64,000 nucleotides of DNA from Mycobacterium sp. Aquia_216. GTDB taxonomy: Bacteria; Actinomycetota; Actinomycetes; Mycobacteriales; Mycobacteriaceae. Each line of letters begins with the position of its first letter. The first letter of the stretch is position 1. The notes below the pieces were generated by a model, which was not told where the DNA came from, ran no database searches, and saw nothing but the letters and a program-made list of their open reading frames with translations. Made by a program: the position numbers and the translations under genes. Below are positions 1-9,780 of this stretch, one piece after another. Location of the stretch: contig NZ_CP113529.1 of assembly GCF_026723865.1 (NCBI RefSeq), forward strand, positions 2,170,001 to 2,234,000, given 5' to 3'.

Positions 1-2
1 CG

Positions 3-1085
3 GAGAACTCGGCCTTCGGCCCCACCCGTAACCCGTGGGACCTCGAGCGGGTGCCCGGTGGCTCCGGTGGTGGCAGCGCGGCGGCACTGGCCGCTTTCCA
101 GGCGCCGCTGGCCATCGGCACCGACACCGGGGGCTCCATCCGTCAGCCCGCCGCGCTGACCGCGACCGTCGGGGTCAAGCCCACCTACGGCACGGTGTCC
201 CGCTACGGCCTGGTGGCCTGCGCGTCGTCCCTGGATCAGGGCGGGCCCTGCGCACGCACCGTGCTCGACACCGCGCTGCTGCACCAGGTGATCGCCGGGC
301 ATGACCAGATGGACTCCACCTCCATCGATGCCGCGGTACCCGACGTGGTCGGTGCCGCCAAGGCCGGCGCGCGAGGCGACCTGCGCGGCGTGCGGGTCGG
401 CGTGGTCCGGCAGCTGCGCGGCGAGGGCTACCAGCCGGGAGTGCTGGCGTCGTTCGAGGACGCGGTGCGGCAGCTGACCGCCCTGGGTGCCGAGGTGAGC
501 GAGGTCGATTGCCCGCACTTCGATCACGCGCTGCCGGCCTACTACCTGATCCTGCCCTCGGAGGTGTCGAGCAACCTGGCCCGCTTCGATGCGATGCGAT
601 ACGGGCTGCGGGTCGGTGACGACGGCAGCCACAGCGCCGAGGAAGTGATGGCACTGACGCGGGCCGCGGGATTCGGTCCAGAAGTCAAGCGCCGCATCAT
701 GATTGGTGCCTATGCGCTGTCGGCGGGCTACTACGACGCCTACTACAACCAGGCGCAGAAAGTGCGCACCCTGATCGCCCGCGACCTCGACGAGGCGTAC
801 AAATCCGTCGACGTTCTGGTATCGCCGGCGACCCCCACCACCGCATTCCGGCTGGGGGAGAAGGTCGACGACCCGCTGGCCATGTACCTGTTCGACTTGT
901 GCACGCTGCCGCTGAACCTGGCCGGCCATTGCGGGATGTCGGTTCCATCCGGGCTGTCCCCGGACGACCAGCTGCCGGTGGGCCTGCAGATCATGGCGCC
1001 GGCGCTGGCCGACGACCGCCTCTATCGCGTCGGGGCCGCATACGAAGCCGCGCGCGGACCGTTGCCGGCTGCACCGACCGTTTAG
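3..1085 (+). CDS. gatA: Glutamyl-tRNA(Gln)/aspartyl-tRNA(Asn) amidotransferase subunit A, 3' part
   Basis: The reading frame is open from the left edge, so the start lies outside the window. GatA is the amidase subunit of GatCAB, which converts Glu-tRNA(Gln) to Gln-tRNA(Gln) in the cytoplasm. The amidase signature is visible: the Gly/Ser-rich [10 protein letters not shown] segment supplies the cis-serine, and [10 protein letters not shown] carries the nucleophilic serine. The catalytic lysine would lie upstream, outside the window. The C-terminal PVGLQIMAP segment is also typical of the family. gatB follows about 4.9 kb downstream on the same strand, separated by pfkA and three inserted genes. 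The identification is firm. Confidence 0.97.
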   Translation, partial: ENSAFGPTRNPWDLERVPGGSGGGSAAALAAFQAPLAIGTDTGGSIRQPAALTATVGVKPTYGTVSRYGLVACASSLDQGGPCARTVLDTALLHQVIAGHDQMDSTSIDAAVPDVVGAAKAGARGDLRGVRVGVVRQLRGEGYQPGVLASFEDAVRQLTALGAEVSEVDCPHFDHALPAYYLILPSEVSSNLARFDAMRYGLRVGDDGSHSAEEVMALTRAAGFGPEVKRRIMIGAYALSAGYYDAYYNQAQKVRTLIARDLDEAYKSVDVLVSPATPTTAFRLGEKVDDPLAMYLFDLCTLPLNLAGHCGMSVPSGLSPDDQLPVGLQIMAPALADDRLYRVGAAYEAARGPLPAAPTV

Positions 1086-1139
1086 CCGCGCGGTGCCCCA
1101 AATCGCGCCGTTGACGGCGGGTGCGGGCAAGATGAACGG

Positions 1140-2171
1140 ATGCGGATCGGAATTCTCACCGGCGGTGGCGACTGTCCGGGACTCAACGCCGTTATCCGGG
1201 CGGTGGTGCGCACCTGCGACGCTCGGTACGGCTCGTCGGTAGTCGGCTTCCAAGACGGGTGGCGCGGGTTGCTGGAGAACCGGCGCATACAGCTGCAGAA
1301 CGACGATCGCAATGACCGACTGCTGGCCAAGGGCGGAACGGTGCTGGGCACCGCCCGCGTGCACCCGGACAAGCTGCGGGCCGGGCTGGACCAGATCAAG
1401 CAGACCCTGGACGACAACGGCATCGATGTGCTCATCCCGATCGGCGGTGAAGGCACGCTGACCGCCGCGCACTGGCTGTCGGACGAGAACGTGCCCGTGG
1501 TCGGGGTGCCGAAGACGATTGACAACGACATCGACTGCACGGACGTGACTTTCGGTCATGACACGGCGCTGACCGTGGCCACCGATGCCATCGACCGGTT
1601 ACACAGCACCGCCGAATCCCACCAACGGGTGATGCTGGTGGAGGTGATGGGCCGCCACGCCGGCTGGATCGCGCTCAACGCCGGGCTGGCTTCCGGTGCA
1701 CACATGACGCTGATCCCCGAGCAGCCCTTCGATATCGAAGACGTGTGCCGGTTGGTCAAACGCCGCTTCCAGCGGGGTGACTCGCACTTCATCTGCGTGG
1801 TGGCCGAGGGTGCCAAGCCGATCCCGGGATCGATCCCCCTGCGCGAGGGCGGGATTGACGAATTCGGCCACGAGAAATTCACCGGGATCGCCCAGCAGTT
1901 GGGTATAGCGGTGGAGAAGCGGATCAACAAGGAAGTTCGAGTGACCGTGCTCGGTCACGTCCAGCGGGGCGGTATCCCGACGGCCTACGACCGGGTCCTG
2001 GCCACCCGGTTCGGGGTCAACGCCGCCGACGCCGCGCATGCCGGCGAATACGGCCAGATGGTGTCGCTGCAGGGACAGGACATCGGCCGGGTGGCCCTGG
2101 CCGACGCGACCCGCCACCTCAAGCTGGTGCCCGACGCCCGCCACGACGAGGCGGCCGCGTTCTTCGGCTAA
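1140..2171 (+). CDS. pfkA: 6-phosphofructokinase
   Basis: This 343-residue protein phosphorylates fructose 6-phosphate in glycolysis. The N-terminal [18 protein letters not shown] is the nucleotide-binding loop of the PfkA family. GGEGTLTAA lies in the phosphoryl-donor region, PKTIDNDI carries the catalytic aspartate, and MGRHAGWIA is the substrate-binding segment. Length and order match mycobacterial PfkA (Rv3010c). The ATG start lies 54 nt after gatA. The donor (ATP or PPi) cannot be settled by eye, although the family member in M. tuberculosis is ATP-dependent. Confidence 0.96.
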   Translation: MRIGILTGGGDCPGLNAVIRAVVRTCDARYGSSVVGFQDGWRGLLENRRIQLQNDDRNDRLLAKGGTVLGTARVHPDKLRAGLDQIKQTLDDNGIDVLIPIGGEGTLTAAHWLSDENVPVVGVPKTIDNDIDCTDVTFGHDTALTVATDAIDRLHSTAESHQRVMLVEVMGRHAGWIALNAGLASGAHMTLIPEQPFDIEDVCRLVKRRFQRGDSHFICVVAEGAKPIPGSIPLREGGIDEFGHEKFTGIAQQLGIAVEKRINKEVRVTVLGHVQRGGIPTAYDRVLATRFGVNAADAAHAGEYGQMVSLQGQDIGRVALADATRHLKLVPDARHDEAAAFFG

Positions 2172-2213
2172 CACCGGTGAACAAATTCCGCCGCGGAAAC
2201 GTTGTCACCGATC

Positions 2214-3194
2214 ATGACCGATAGCAAATTCGGGCGCCCGGGCGTAACAGAGCGCCTCGAGGCGTTTCACCAGCTTTTGGACGATATATTCGTCCCGGTC
2301 GCGCTGTCGATGGACGATGCCGCCTCGTTCTGGGCAAAGATGGACACGTCTAGCATCGGCACGGTGCGGCTCAACCGGCTGCAATTCAATGGCCGGGTGG
2401 TGTTGCGCCGAACGCCACGGCAGCTGCTGCGCGGCGCCCCTCGGCACTTCGAGCACCACAGTGCCGAGTATCTGAAGGTCGGCGTCCACATGGGAGGGCG
2501 CTGCGCAATCCGCCAAGACGGCCGCGAAGCAGACCTGTCGCCCGGCGATTACGTCATGTACGACACGACGCGGCCGTTCGAGTTCGCGGTCGACGGGAAA
2601 TTCCAGATGTTCAGCGTGCTTCTTCCGCGCGAATTGGTGCGAATTCCGGCCGCACGGTTGGCGGGGCTCACGGCTCGCCGCTTCAACGGACGGGAGGGAA
2701 TCGGCGCGTTGTTGGCTCCGTTCCTCGTCGAGCTGGGCAGGCAGGCCACCAAAACGCCCCAGGCGCCCAACATCCGGTTGGCCGACGCGGTTTTCGACAT
2801 GCTGGAGGCTTCGTTCTGCGAGCAGCTGGCATGCGAGCGTCCGGCGGGTCGCAGTCACGTCCAACACGAGATGATGCTGGGCATACTCGCCTACATTGAA
2901 CGACACCTCGACGACCCCGGCCTGGATGGGACGACGATCGCGACGGCGCACCACATTTCGATTCGCCAGCTGCAACGGATGTTCGAAGACGATGGTCACA
3001 CCGTCACCGAGTGGATCAGGAACCGCAGGATCGAGCACTGCCGCAAAGACCTTGCGAACGCCGAACTGGCCACGGTACCGGTGAGTGTGATCGGTGCAAG
3101 GTGGGGTCTGGTCAATGCGGCGAATTTTTGTCGGCTGTTCAAAGCAGCGCACGGTCGATCGCCCCGGGAGTATCGCGTCTGGGCGTTGAGCTGA
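2214..3194 (+). CDS. AraC family transcriptional regulator
   Basis: This is a 326-residue cytoplasmic DNA-binding regulator. Residues ~60-170 look like the AraC-binding cupin-type sensor domain found in AraC_binding_2 proteins (GDYVMYDTTRPFEF, then a beta-rich stretch). Residues ~215-325 form the two-helix-turn-helix AraC domain (ISIRQLQRMFEDDG, then WGLVNAANFCRLFKAAHGRSPREYR). I chose the ATG; an in-frame TTG four codons upstream is possible. It lies 43 nt after pfkA and about 105 nt before a GMC oxidoreductase on the same strand, so that enzyme is the obvious candidate target. This gene is not between pfkA and gatB in M. tuberculosis. Its ligand is unknown. Confidence 0.88.
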   Translation: MTDSKFGRPGVTERLEAFHQLLDDIFVPVALSMDDAASFWAKMDTSSIGTVRLNRLQFNGRVVLRRTPRQLLRGAPRHFEHHSAEYLKVGVHMGGRCAIRQDGREADLSPGDYVMYDTTRPFEFAVDGKFQMFSVLLPRELVRIPAARLAGLTARRFNGREGIGALLAPFLVELGRQATKTPQAPNIRLADAVFDMLEASFCEQLACERPAGRSHVQHEMMLGILAYIERHLDDPGLDGTTIATAHHISIRQLQRMFEDDGHTVTEWIRNRRIEHCRKDLANAELATVPVSVIGARWGLVNAANFCRLFKAAHGRSPREYRVWALS

Positions 3195-3299
3195 GGGCTG
3201 CGCAAGTCTGCAAGACCTTGGCGCGTACTGGCAAGACCTGCATCTCGATCAGGCCGATATTGGGTGTTAATAGCTAACAGCCCATGTCACGGAGGCGAA

Positions 3300-4943
3300 A
3301 TGCAAGACACCGCGATCGAATTCGAGGCCAATCTCGAGTTCAACGTAGACGCCGCACTCGCGGAGCGGGTCGCCGCCAATCAGGCCAGGCTGACCGCGGC
3401 GCTGAAGCCACGGTACGACTTCATCGTGTGTGGTTCGGGTTCGTCGGGTTCGGTTGTCGCGCGAAGGCTGGCCGAGAATCCGGATGCCGACGTCCTGCTT
3501 GTCGAGGCCGGCGGCGACGACAACGTCGCCGATGTCATCGCACCGGGTCGATGGACCGCCAACTTCGGTTCCGAACGCGACTGGGGTTTCCGCGGCGAGC
3601 CGAACCCCAGCATCAACAACCGCTCGATTGCCTACACGATGGGCAAGGTCCTGGGAGGCAGCTCGAGCATCAACGTGATGGCCTGGATCCGAGGCCACCG
3701 CGACGATTGGAACCATTTCGCTACCGAGGCGGGCGATCCGGCGTGGGACTACGAGTCCGTCCTCGACATCTACCGCGACATCGAAGATTGGCACGGCACA
3801 CCGGATCCGGCGTACCGCGGACGCGGGGGGCCGGTTTTCGTGCAGCCCCCACGGGATCCCCATCCGCTTGCCCTGGCGACGTTGGACGCCGCGAAGGCTA
3901 CCGGCACAGCGGTGTACCCGTCGGCCAACGGGCGGTTGATGGAGGGCACTGCGGGCGCGGCGCTGGGAGATCTACGCATCCGAAATGGGCAGCGGGAGTC
4001 GGTATTTCGCTCCTACACCTTCCCGGTCATGGATCGGCCCAACCTCACCGTCCTCACCCATGCGCTCGTGCAGCGCGTCGTCGTCGAGGGCGGCAAAGCT
4101 GTCGGCGTGGAGATTCGTCATCAAGGAGCGAGCCGGCGCATCGATGCCGACGCGGAAGTCGTCTTGTCGCTGGGCGCGAACAACACCCCCAAGGTGCTGA
4201 TGCTCTCCGGTATCGGCGACCACGACGAACTGAGCCGCGTCGGGATTCCGGTGCGTCAACACCTGGCCGGGGTGGGCCGCAACCTTCAGGATCACGTGGC
4301 CTTCGACTGCATGTGGGAATACCGCGAGCCACAGCCACCGCGAAACAATGCGGCCGAAGTCGTCGTCCTCGGCGAGACAGTGTCCGGGCTGACCCACCCC
4401 GATGTTTTCGCCTGGCAGGTCGAAGTGCCCTACGCCACCGACGAGACGGCGGCCCGGTTCGGCCTTCCCGCGGCCGGCTGGACGTTCCATGCCGCGCTGG
4501 CTCATCCGAAGAGCCGGGGCCGGGTACGGCTCGGCGGCCCCGACCCGACGGATCCGGTCCGCATCGAGGCCAACACGTTGTCCGATCCCGACGACGTGAA
4601 AAAAGCAATCGCCTGTGTGCAATGGTGCCGCGAAATCGCCAACAGTGCGCCGCTGCGGCCGTACGTGAAACGCGAGGTCATGCCCGGAAATCTGGGAGGA
4701 GCGGACCTGGAGGAGTTCGTCCGGGATGCGGCAACGACTTTTTTTCACCAGGTCGGTACGGCCAAAATGGGCCGCGACGCGACGTCCGTGGTCGACGGCA
4801 ACCTCAAGGTCTACGGAGTCGAGAATCTCAGGGTGGCCGACGGCTCGATCATGCCGCAGATCACCGCTACCAACACGATGGCGCCGTGCGTGGTCATCGG
4901 GGAACGCGCTGCACAGATCCTCAGGCAAGCGCACCGGCTCTAG
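3300..4943 (+). CDS. GMC family FAD-dependent oxidoreductase (choline/alcohol dehydrogenase-like)
   Basis: This 547-residue flavoenzyme belongs to the glucose-methanol-choline family. The FAD-binding GSGSSG is at residues 45-50, with an acidic LLVEAGG strand end ~25 residues later. GKVLGGSSSINVMAWIRG is the first GMC signature; LSLGANNTPKVLMLSGIG is the second. The active-site pair is visible: His near 483 in TFFHQVGTAKMG and Asn near 525 in ITATNTMAPCVV. The start is set by a strong GGAGG 5 nt before the ATG; an upstream in-frame GTG lacks a ribosome site. The ~30 extra residues before the FAD motif are unusual for bacterial GMC enzymes. Substrate unknown; probably controlled by the AraC regulator upstream. 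Confidence 0.92.
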   Translation: MQDTAIEFEANLEFNVDAALAERVAANQARLTAALKPRYDFIVCGSGSSGSVVARRLAENPDADVLLVEAGGDDNVADVIAPGRWTANFGSERDWGFRGEPNPSINNRSIAYTMGKVLGGSSSINVMAWIRGHRDDWNHFATEAGDPAWDYESVLDIYRDIEDWHGTPDPAYRGRGGPVFVQPPRDPHPLALATLDAAKATGTAVYPSANGRLMEGTAGAALGDLRIRNGQRESVFRSYTFPVMDRPNLTVLTHALVQRVVVEGGKAVGVEIRHQGASRRIDADAEVVLSLGANNTPKVLMLSGIGDHDELSRVGIPVRQHLAGVGRNLQDHVAFDCMWEYREPQPPRNNAAEVVVLGETVSGLTHPDVFAWQVEVPYATDETAARFGLPAAGWTFHAALAHPKSRGRVRLGGPDPTDPVRIEANTLSDPDDVKKAIACVQWCREIANSAPLRPYVKREVMPGNLGGADLEEFVRDAATTFFHQVGTAKMGRDATSVVDGNLKVYGVENLRVADGSIMPQITATNTMAPCVVIGERAAQILRQAHRL

Positions 4944-4944
4944 C

Positions 4945-5919
4945 GTGCGGAGAGCAACCACCGGGAGGCGGCGGCCACGGTGCCCGAGCCGGCGCGCCGA
5001 CGCCGACGCGGCGGCGGGCAGGCCCGGCTGGCGAGAGGTGATCCACCGGGTGACCGGGGTCGATCTCGGCCCGGGCAAAGGCGTCGCATACGAGCAGGAA
5101 CTGCGGAAACGCATCGGCGCCGCGATCGGCGGTGCGTTTCCGATCGCGGTGCTGAATGTCAAGGGCGGGGTCGGCAAGACCGCGGTGGTCGAGGCGCTCG
5201 GCTCGACATTTGCCGAGGCGCGTGGCGACCGGGTGATCGCCGTCGACATCGGCGCCGGCGACCTGGTGGACCGCCACGGACGCCGCAACCCGCTGAGCCT
5301 GGCCGACCTCGTCACGCGCGATTCGGTGACGAAGTACGCCGAGGTGCGGGCGCATACTCGTATGAACAGCTTCGGTTTGGAGGTGCTGGGCCTGCCCGAC
5401 TATGGCCGCACCGAGTGGCGCCTGGAACGCCAGGATATCGTCAAGGCGGTTTCGATTCTGCGGCAACACTATTCGGTGGTGTTGGTGGACTGCGTCAAGG
5501 CGATCAACTCGAGCGTGATGGACGCTGTGCTGCCGGAGGCGCGAGCCCTCGTGGTCGTCAGCGGCACCTCGATCGACGCGGTAGCCAAGACCAGGACAAC
5601 GCTGGAGTGGTTGTCCAACAACGGACATCGGCGGTTGCTGAAGTCGACGGTACTCGCCCTGAATTACACCGAGCCGGCCAAGCTCGACGGCGTGGTCACC
5701 AACGAATTCGAGTCGCTGTCTGCCCGCGTCCCCGCCACCGTGGTACTGCCCTTCGATCGGTATGTGCACAGGGGTAAAGAGCTCGGGCTGGACCGGTTGA
5801 GCAAGGAAAGCCGGCGCGGCTACCTGGAGATGGCGGCCGCGCTGGGCGACATGGCTGCCGGCAGGTCGGTGGGGCCCGACGCACCGCTGCGGTCCTGGCG
5901 CGAGTCCCGCTCGTCCTGA
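4945..5919 (+). CDS. MinD/ParA-like ATPase related to the C-terminal domain of ESX protein EspI
   Basis: A P-loop ATPase of ~324 residues that starts one base after the GMC stop codon, so the two are probably co-translated. The deviant Walker A KGGVGKT is at residues 73-79, followed by VIAVDIGAGDLVDRHGR and VVLVDCVKAINSS as switch regions. The preceding GWREVIHRVTGVDLGPG and the later VVLPFDRYVHRGKELGLDRL are hallmarks I recognise from the ATPase domain of EspI and related ESX-associated MinD-like proteins. The long Pro-rich N-terminus of EspI is missing. GTG at 4945 keeps the conserved GWR segment; GTG at 5038 is an alternative. No other ESX gene is nearby. Function unknown. Confidence 0.8.
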   Translation: MRRATTGRRRPRCPSRRADADAAAGRPGWREVIHRVTGVDLGPGKGVAYEQELRKRIGAAIGGAFPIAVLNVKGGVGKTAVVEALGSTFAEARGDRVIAVDIGAGDLVDRHGRRNPLSLADLVTRDSVTKYAEVRAHTRMNSFGLEVLGLPDYGRTEWRLERQDIVKAVSILRQHYSVVLVDCVKAINSSVMDAVLPEARALVVVSGTSIDAVAKTRTTLEWLSNNGHRRLLKSTVLALNYTEPAKLDGVVTNEFESLSARVPATVVLPFDRYVHRGKELGLDRLSKESRRGYLEMAAALGDMAAGRSVGPDAPLRSWRESRSS

Positions 5920-5979
5920 TCGCTTGCGCTTGTGCCCGGCCCTGCGGTCGGCGGCGCCACCACCATTAAGATCGTTTCC

Positions 5980-7497
5980 ATGACTGTTACTTCCGGGGCG
6001 GCCGAGCTGCTGGATTACGACGACGTCATCGCGCGTTTCGATCCGGTGCTCGGGCTGGAAGTACACGTCGAACTGTCCACCGCGACGAAGATGTTCTGCG
6101 GCTGCTCCACCACATTCGGTGCCGAGCCGAACACCCAGGTGTGCCCGGTGTGTCTGGGGTTGCCCGGCTCGCTGCCGGTGCTCAACCGGGCCGCGGTCGA
6201 GTCGGCGATCCGCATCGGGCTGGCACTCAATTGCGAGATCGTGCCGTGGTGCCGCTTCGCCCGCAAGAATTACTTCTACCCGGACATGCCGAAGAACTAT
6301 CAGATCTCGCAGTATGACGAGCCGATCGCCATCAACGGCTACCTGGAAGCCCCGCTGGAAGACGGCACCACCTGGCGCGTCGAGATTGAACGCGCCCACA
6401 TGGAAGAGGACACCGGCAAGCTCACCCACCTGGGCGGCGAGACCGGACGCATCCATGGGGCGACGACGTCGCTGATCGACTACAACCGCGCCGGCGTGCC
6501 GTTGATCGAAATCGTGACCAAGCCCATCGAGGGAGCCGGAGCGCGGGCACCGCAGATCGCCCGGGCCTACGTGACGGCTTTGCGAGACTTGTTGCGCGCG
6601 TTGGAAGTATCCGATGTCCGCATGGACCAGGGCTCGATGCGTTGCGACTCCAATGTCTCGCTGAAGCCGACCGGCGCGACCGAGTTCGGCACCCGGACCG
6701 AGACCAAGAACGTCAACTCGCTGAAAAGCGTCGAGGTCGCGGTGCGCTACGAAATGCGGCGTCAAGCGGCGGTACTGCTAGCCGGCGGCCGAATCACGCA
6801 GGAAACCAGGCACTTTCAGGAGGCTGATGGCTCCACCAGATCGGGCCGCGCCAAAGAAACGGCGCAGGACTACCGCTACTTTCCCGAGCCCGATCTGGAA
6901 CCCGTCGCACCCAGCCGCGAGCTGGTTGAGCAGTTGCGTCAGACCATCCCCGAGCTTCCCTGGTTGAGCCGCAAGCGGATTCAAGAAGAGTGGGGTGTTT
7001 CCGACGAGGTCATGCGTGATCTCGTCAACGCCGGCGCGGTCGAATTGGTCACCGCGACCATCAAGCACGGCGCCTCCAGCACCCAAGCGCGCTCCTGGTG
7101 GGGAAACTTCTTGGTGCAGAAGGCCAATGAGGCGAACATCGAATTGGACGAGCTGGCCATCACACCCGCCCAGGTCGCCGCGGTGATCGTGCTGGTCGAC
7201 GAGGGCAAGCTGTCCAACAAGCTGGCCCGCCAGGTCGTCGAAGGTGTGCTCGCCGGGGAGGGTGAACCCGAGCAGGTGATGGCCGCCCGCGGTTTGGCAC
7301 TGGTGCGCGACGACTCGGTCACCCAGGCCGCCGTCGACGAAGCCCTGGCCGCCAATCCCGATGTGGCGGAAAAGATCCGCGGCGGCAAGGTGGCCGCGGC
7401 CGGTGCGATCGTGGGCGCGGTCATGAAGGCCACCCGCGGTCAGGCCGATGCGGCCCGGGTACGCGAACTGGTGCTGGCCGCCTGCGGGCAGTCCTAG
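5980..7497 (+). CDS. gatB: Aspartyl/glutamyl-tRNA amidotransferase subunit B
   Basis: This 505-residue subunit of GatCAB binds the misacylated tRNA and activates the glutamate by phosphorylation. The N-terminal [19 protein letters not shown] begins the GatB fold. Two Cys pairs (FCGCS and CPVCLG) form the zinc site, and [15 protein letters not shown] is the family signature. The tail, residues ~350-505, is the helical YqeY-like tRNA-binding domain. The ATG gives [11 protein letters not shown]; an in-frame GTG 48 nt upstream is less likely. Normal length. Confidence 0.97.
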   Translation: MTVTSGAAELLDYDDVIARFDPVLGLEVHVELSTATKMFCGCSTTFGAEPNTQVCPVCLGLPGSLPVLNRAAVESAIRIGLALNCEIVPWCRFARKNYFYPDMPKNYQISQYDEPIAINGYLEAPLEDGTTWRVEIERAHMEEDTGKLTHLGGETGRIHGATTSLIDYNRAGVPLIEIVTKPIEGAGARAPQIARAYVTALRDLLRALEVSDVRMDQGSMRCDSNVSLKPTGATEFGTRTETKNVNSLKSVEVAVRYEMRRQAAVLLAGGRITQETRHFQEADGSTRSGRAKETAQDYRYFPEPDLEPVAPSRELVEQLRQTIPELPWLSRKRIQEEWGVSDEVMRDLVNAGAVELVTATIKHGASSTQARSWWGNFLVQKANEANIELDELAITPAQVAAVIVLVDEGKLSNKLARQVVEGVLAGEGEPEQVMAARGLALVRDDSVTQAAVDEALAANPDVAEKIRGGKVAAAGAIVGAVMKATRGQADAARVRELVLAACGQS

Positions 7498-7508
7498 CGC
7501 TCGTCAGC

Positions 7509-7523
7509 GGGCCGCGCCGGCCC
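7509..7523. terminator. Short GC hairpin between converging gatB and lppZ
   Basis: GGGCCG and CGGCCC form a perfect 6-bp stem around a 3-nt loop in the 35-nt gap between the gatB stop and the lppZ stop. There is no T-run. The position fits a bidirectional terminator, but the stem is short. Confidence 0.35.
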
Positions 7524-7532
7524 GGAAGTCGT

Positions 7533-8654
7533 CTAAGCCTTGTCGTCGTTGTTGCGCGGGAAGCCGCCACCCTGCGGGAACAGCGGGAACACCACGTCGT
7601 CGAGCTTTTCGGCATCACCGGCGGTCTTGTTGATGGTGGCGCCCCAGATGTTTCCGTCCGGCGACATCCGCAGGGCCCACGCGTGGGCGTGCGTGTCCTT
7701 GCGGACGACCTCGGGTTCACCGGTGACCGCACCCGTGTTCGGCGCGAGTCGCACCGCCACCGTCGATTTGGTATTGACCAGGTTGACCATGATGGTCCCG
7801 TCCATCGCCGCGCATCCGGCCACTCCCGGCTTGTCGGGCCAGGTCCACACCGTGGAAACCTCTGAGGCTTTGGTGATGCGCTGCAACCGGTCCGCGGTCG
7901 GGGTGCGGTCGGCGACGTAGAGCGAACCGTCGACGGGATCGACGCACAGGCCGCCGCCCGAGCCGACGCCGGACAGCGCGGTCGTCGGCGGCGCCTGACC
8001 GACCGTCGTCGGCTGCTCGATGCGTAGCACCTTGCCGGCCAGCGATTTAGGGTCGGCGGCAGTGGCCGGGTTGCCCGCATCGCCGGTCAGCACCAGCAGC
8101 GTGGTCGGGCTGGTGAAGAGCAACGCCCCGGTGTTTCCGGTGGCGCCCTTGGGAATCCCGGTCAGGATGTCCTTGGGGATGTCGCCGTCGGCGATACGGA
8201 TGACCCGGTTATCGGTGGGCGTGCTGATGTAGGCGTACATCAGCCGGTCTTGCGAGTAGGTGGGCGACAACACGATGTCCATCAACCCGCCGTCACCGGA
8301 CCCGTCGACCGGGACGACCAATTTCACCTTGGGCTCCGCGCTGACCGAGATCTCCTTGACCGCGCCCGTGGTGCGCTCGGCGACCAGCGCGGTTTTGCTG
8401 TCGGGGCCCATGATCAGGCCGCTGGTGCTCTCCAGGCAGCCCTGCATCACCCCGGGTGCGGGGCAGGCCTTGGGAAACGGCGTCGGCGGCAGTGGCGGCG
8501 GCGGGGGCGGTGTCGAGCTCGGCTGGGGCTTGAGTTCCGGTGCGGTGGTGAAGGGCGCGGACGCGGCGTCGTTGAATCGGGCGCAGCCCGTCGCTACCAG
8601 CAGCACCGTGCAGAGCGCAGCGAGCCCGCACCGAACCGGCCACCCCAAACGCAT
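7533..8654 (-). CDS. lppZ: Lipoprotein LppZ, beta-propeller glucose/sorbosone dehydrogenase-like
   Basis: This 373-residue protein has the same length as M. tuberculosis LppZ (Rv3006). It starts with a lipoprotein signal, MRLGWPVRCGLAALCTVLL followed by VATGC, whose Cys would be lipidated. A Pro-rich linker (~residues 40-60) precedes a beta-propeller of the glucose/sorbosone dehydrogenase type, with repeated strands such as GLIMGPDSKTALVAER, GGGLCVDPVDGSLYVADR and MSPDGNIWGATI. The protein is probably anchored on the outer face of the plasma membrane. The chosen ATG directly precedes the signal peptide, although the frame is open for 60 more codons upstream. The enzymatic activity is not established. 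Confidence 0.93.
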   Translation of the reverse strand: MRLGWPVRCGLAALCTVLLVATGCARFNDAASAPFTTAPELKPQPSSTPPPPPPLPPTPFPKACPAPGVMQGCLESTSGLIMGPDSKTALVAERTTGAVKEISVSAEPKVKLVVPVDGSGDGGLMDIVLSPTYSQDRLMYAYISTPTDNRVIRIADGDIPKDILTGIPKGATGNTGALLFTSPTTLLVLTGDAGNPATAADPKSLAGKVLRIEQPTTVGQAPPTTALSGVGSGGGLCVDPVDGSLYVADRTPTADRLQRITKASEVSTVWTWPDKPGVAGCAAMDGTIMVNLVNTKSTVAVRLAPNTGAVTGEPEVVRKDTHAHAWALRMSPDGNIWGATINKTAGDAEKLDDVVFPLFPQGGGFPRNNDDKA

Positions 8655-8883
8655 GACCGACAGGCTACGGATAGTGTGGGCACCGGCGCCACAAGCGTGC
8701 GTGTGTGGGCATTCGGGGCCGGTCGCGGCGGCGTCTGCGGGCCGCCCGTTTTCTGCGTGCGTTTTCATCCGTTTGGGAAGCAGGCGAAGCACATTTGGGG
8801 CCAATCCGGGCCCATTTCGCGGTCCGGGCGTCAATTACCTGGCGAAAGCGCCGCTCAAATCCCCAATTCGGGCCTAAATGCCC

Positions 8884-8889
8884 TTACCC
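8884..8889 (+). promoter_or_regulatory. Candidate -10 element of the DoxX-like gene (leaderless)
   Basis: TACCCT fits the TANNNT -10 consensus of mycobacterial SigA promoters and ends 8 nt before the GTG at 8898. Transcription would start at or next to the GTG, giving a leaderless mRNA. No Shine-Dalgarno sequence is visible. Confidence 0.45.
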
Positions 8890-8897
8890 TGACTCCC

Positions 8898-9764
8898 GTG
8901 ACCGGTCAATCGAATGACGCATCTTGGCAGCGGCCCGGCGAAGCTCCGGAGTCGGCCCCGGGACGCCCCGCCGCAGCGCGCTTGGTCGACCCCGAAGATG
9001 ACCTGACTCCCGTCGGGTATCCGGGCGACTTCGGAACCACCACCGTCATCCCGTACCAAGACCCGAATGTGATCCCTTATCAAGACCCGAATCAGGCCGC
9101 CAGCCCCTCCGGGCCGTCGTACAACGTGCTCGACCAGCAGGAGCCGCTGCCGTATGTCCAGCCACACCCGGCGCCGCGGCATTTAGCGGCCGAACCCGCC
9201 GAGATCGATCCGAGCGAGGACTACGAACGGCAACGCGCGATCGGCCGGCGCGGCACCCAGAATCTCGGGTTGCTGGTGTTGCGGGTCGGCCTCGGCGTGG
9301 TGCTCGGCGCGCACGGGCTGCAGAAGCTGTTCGGCTGGTGGGGCGGTCAGGGTTTGGCCAGCTTCAAGAACTCGCTGTCCGACGCCGGTTACCAGCATGC
9401 CGACATCCTGTCCTACGTGAGCGCGGGCGGTGAGGTCGCCGCGGGCCTGCTGCTGGTGCTGGGGTTGTTCACCCCGGTGGCCGCGGCGGGCGCCCTGGCG
9501 TTCCTGATCAACGAGCTGCTGGTCAGCATCTCGGCGCGGCCGCACACCTTTTCCTACTTCCTGCCGCAGGGGCACGAGTACCAGATCACGCTGATCGTGC
9601 TCGCCGTCGCGATCATCCTGTCCGGGCCCGGCCGCTACGGCCTGGACGCCAACAGGGGATGGGCCCACCGGCCTTTCATCGGGTCGTTCGTGGCCCTGCT
9701 CGCCGGCATCGCGGCCGGCATCGCGGTGTGGGTGCTGCTCAACGGGGTCAATCCGATCGCCTGA
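8898..9764 (+). CDS. DoxX family membrane protein (Rv3005c-like)
   Basis: 288 residues. The N-terminal ~115 residues are Pro/Asp-rich, acidic and probably cytoplasmic, with a duplicated VIPYQDPN motif. A DoxX domain follows with four membrane segments: LLVLRVGLGVVLGAHGLQKL, the AAGLLLVLGLF region, ITLIVLAVAIIL and FVALLAGIAAGIAVWVLL. In M. tuberculosis, Rv3005c is reported to act with SodA and SseA in an oxidoreductase complex at the membrane; I infer the same role only from synteny and domain. The GTG start is chosen because a -10 element sits just upstream and the downstream sequence begins the conserved protein. Confidence 0.88.
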   Translation: MTGQSNDASWQRPGEAPESAPGRPAAARLVDPEDDLTPVGYPGDFGTTTVIPYQDPNVIPYQDPNQAASPSGPSYNVLDQQEPLPYVQPHPAPRHLAAEPAEIDPSEDYERQRAIGRRGTQNLGLLVLRVGLGVVLGAHGLQKLFGWWGGQGLASFKNSLSDAGYQHADILSYVSAGGEVAAGLLLVLGLFTPVAAAGALAFLINELLVSISARPHTFSYFLPQGHEYQITLIVLAVAIILSGPGRYGLDANRGWAHRPFIGSFVALLAGIAAGIAVWVLLNGVNPIA

Positions 9765-9780
9765 CTGCCGTTTCAGGCGT

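Noticed and set aside
3284..5041. Open frame of 585 codons on the plus strand
   Set aside because: Arg-rich product in the +1 frame of the GMC oxidoreductase gene, whose FAD and catalytic motifs are clear.
4921..6765. Open frame of 614 codons on the minus strand
   Set aside because: Antisense to the EspI-like ATPase and gatB, both well supported. The product is a typical shadow composition.
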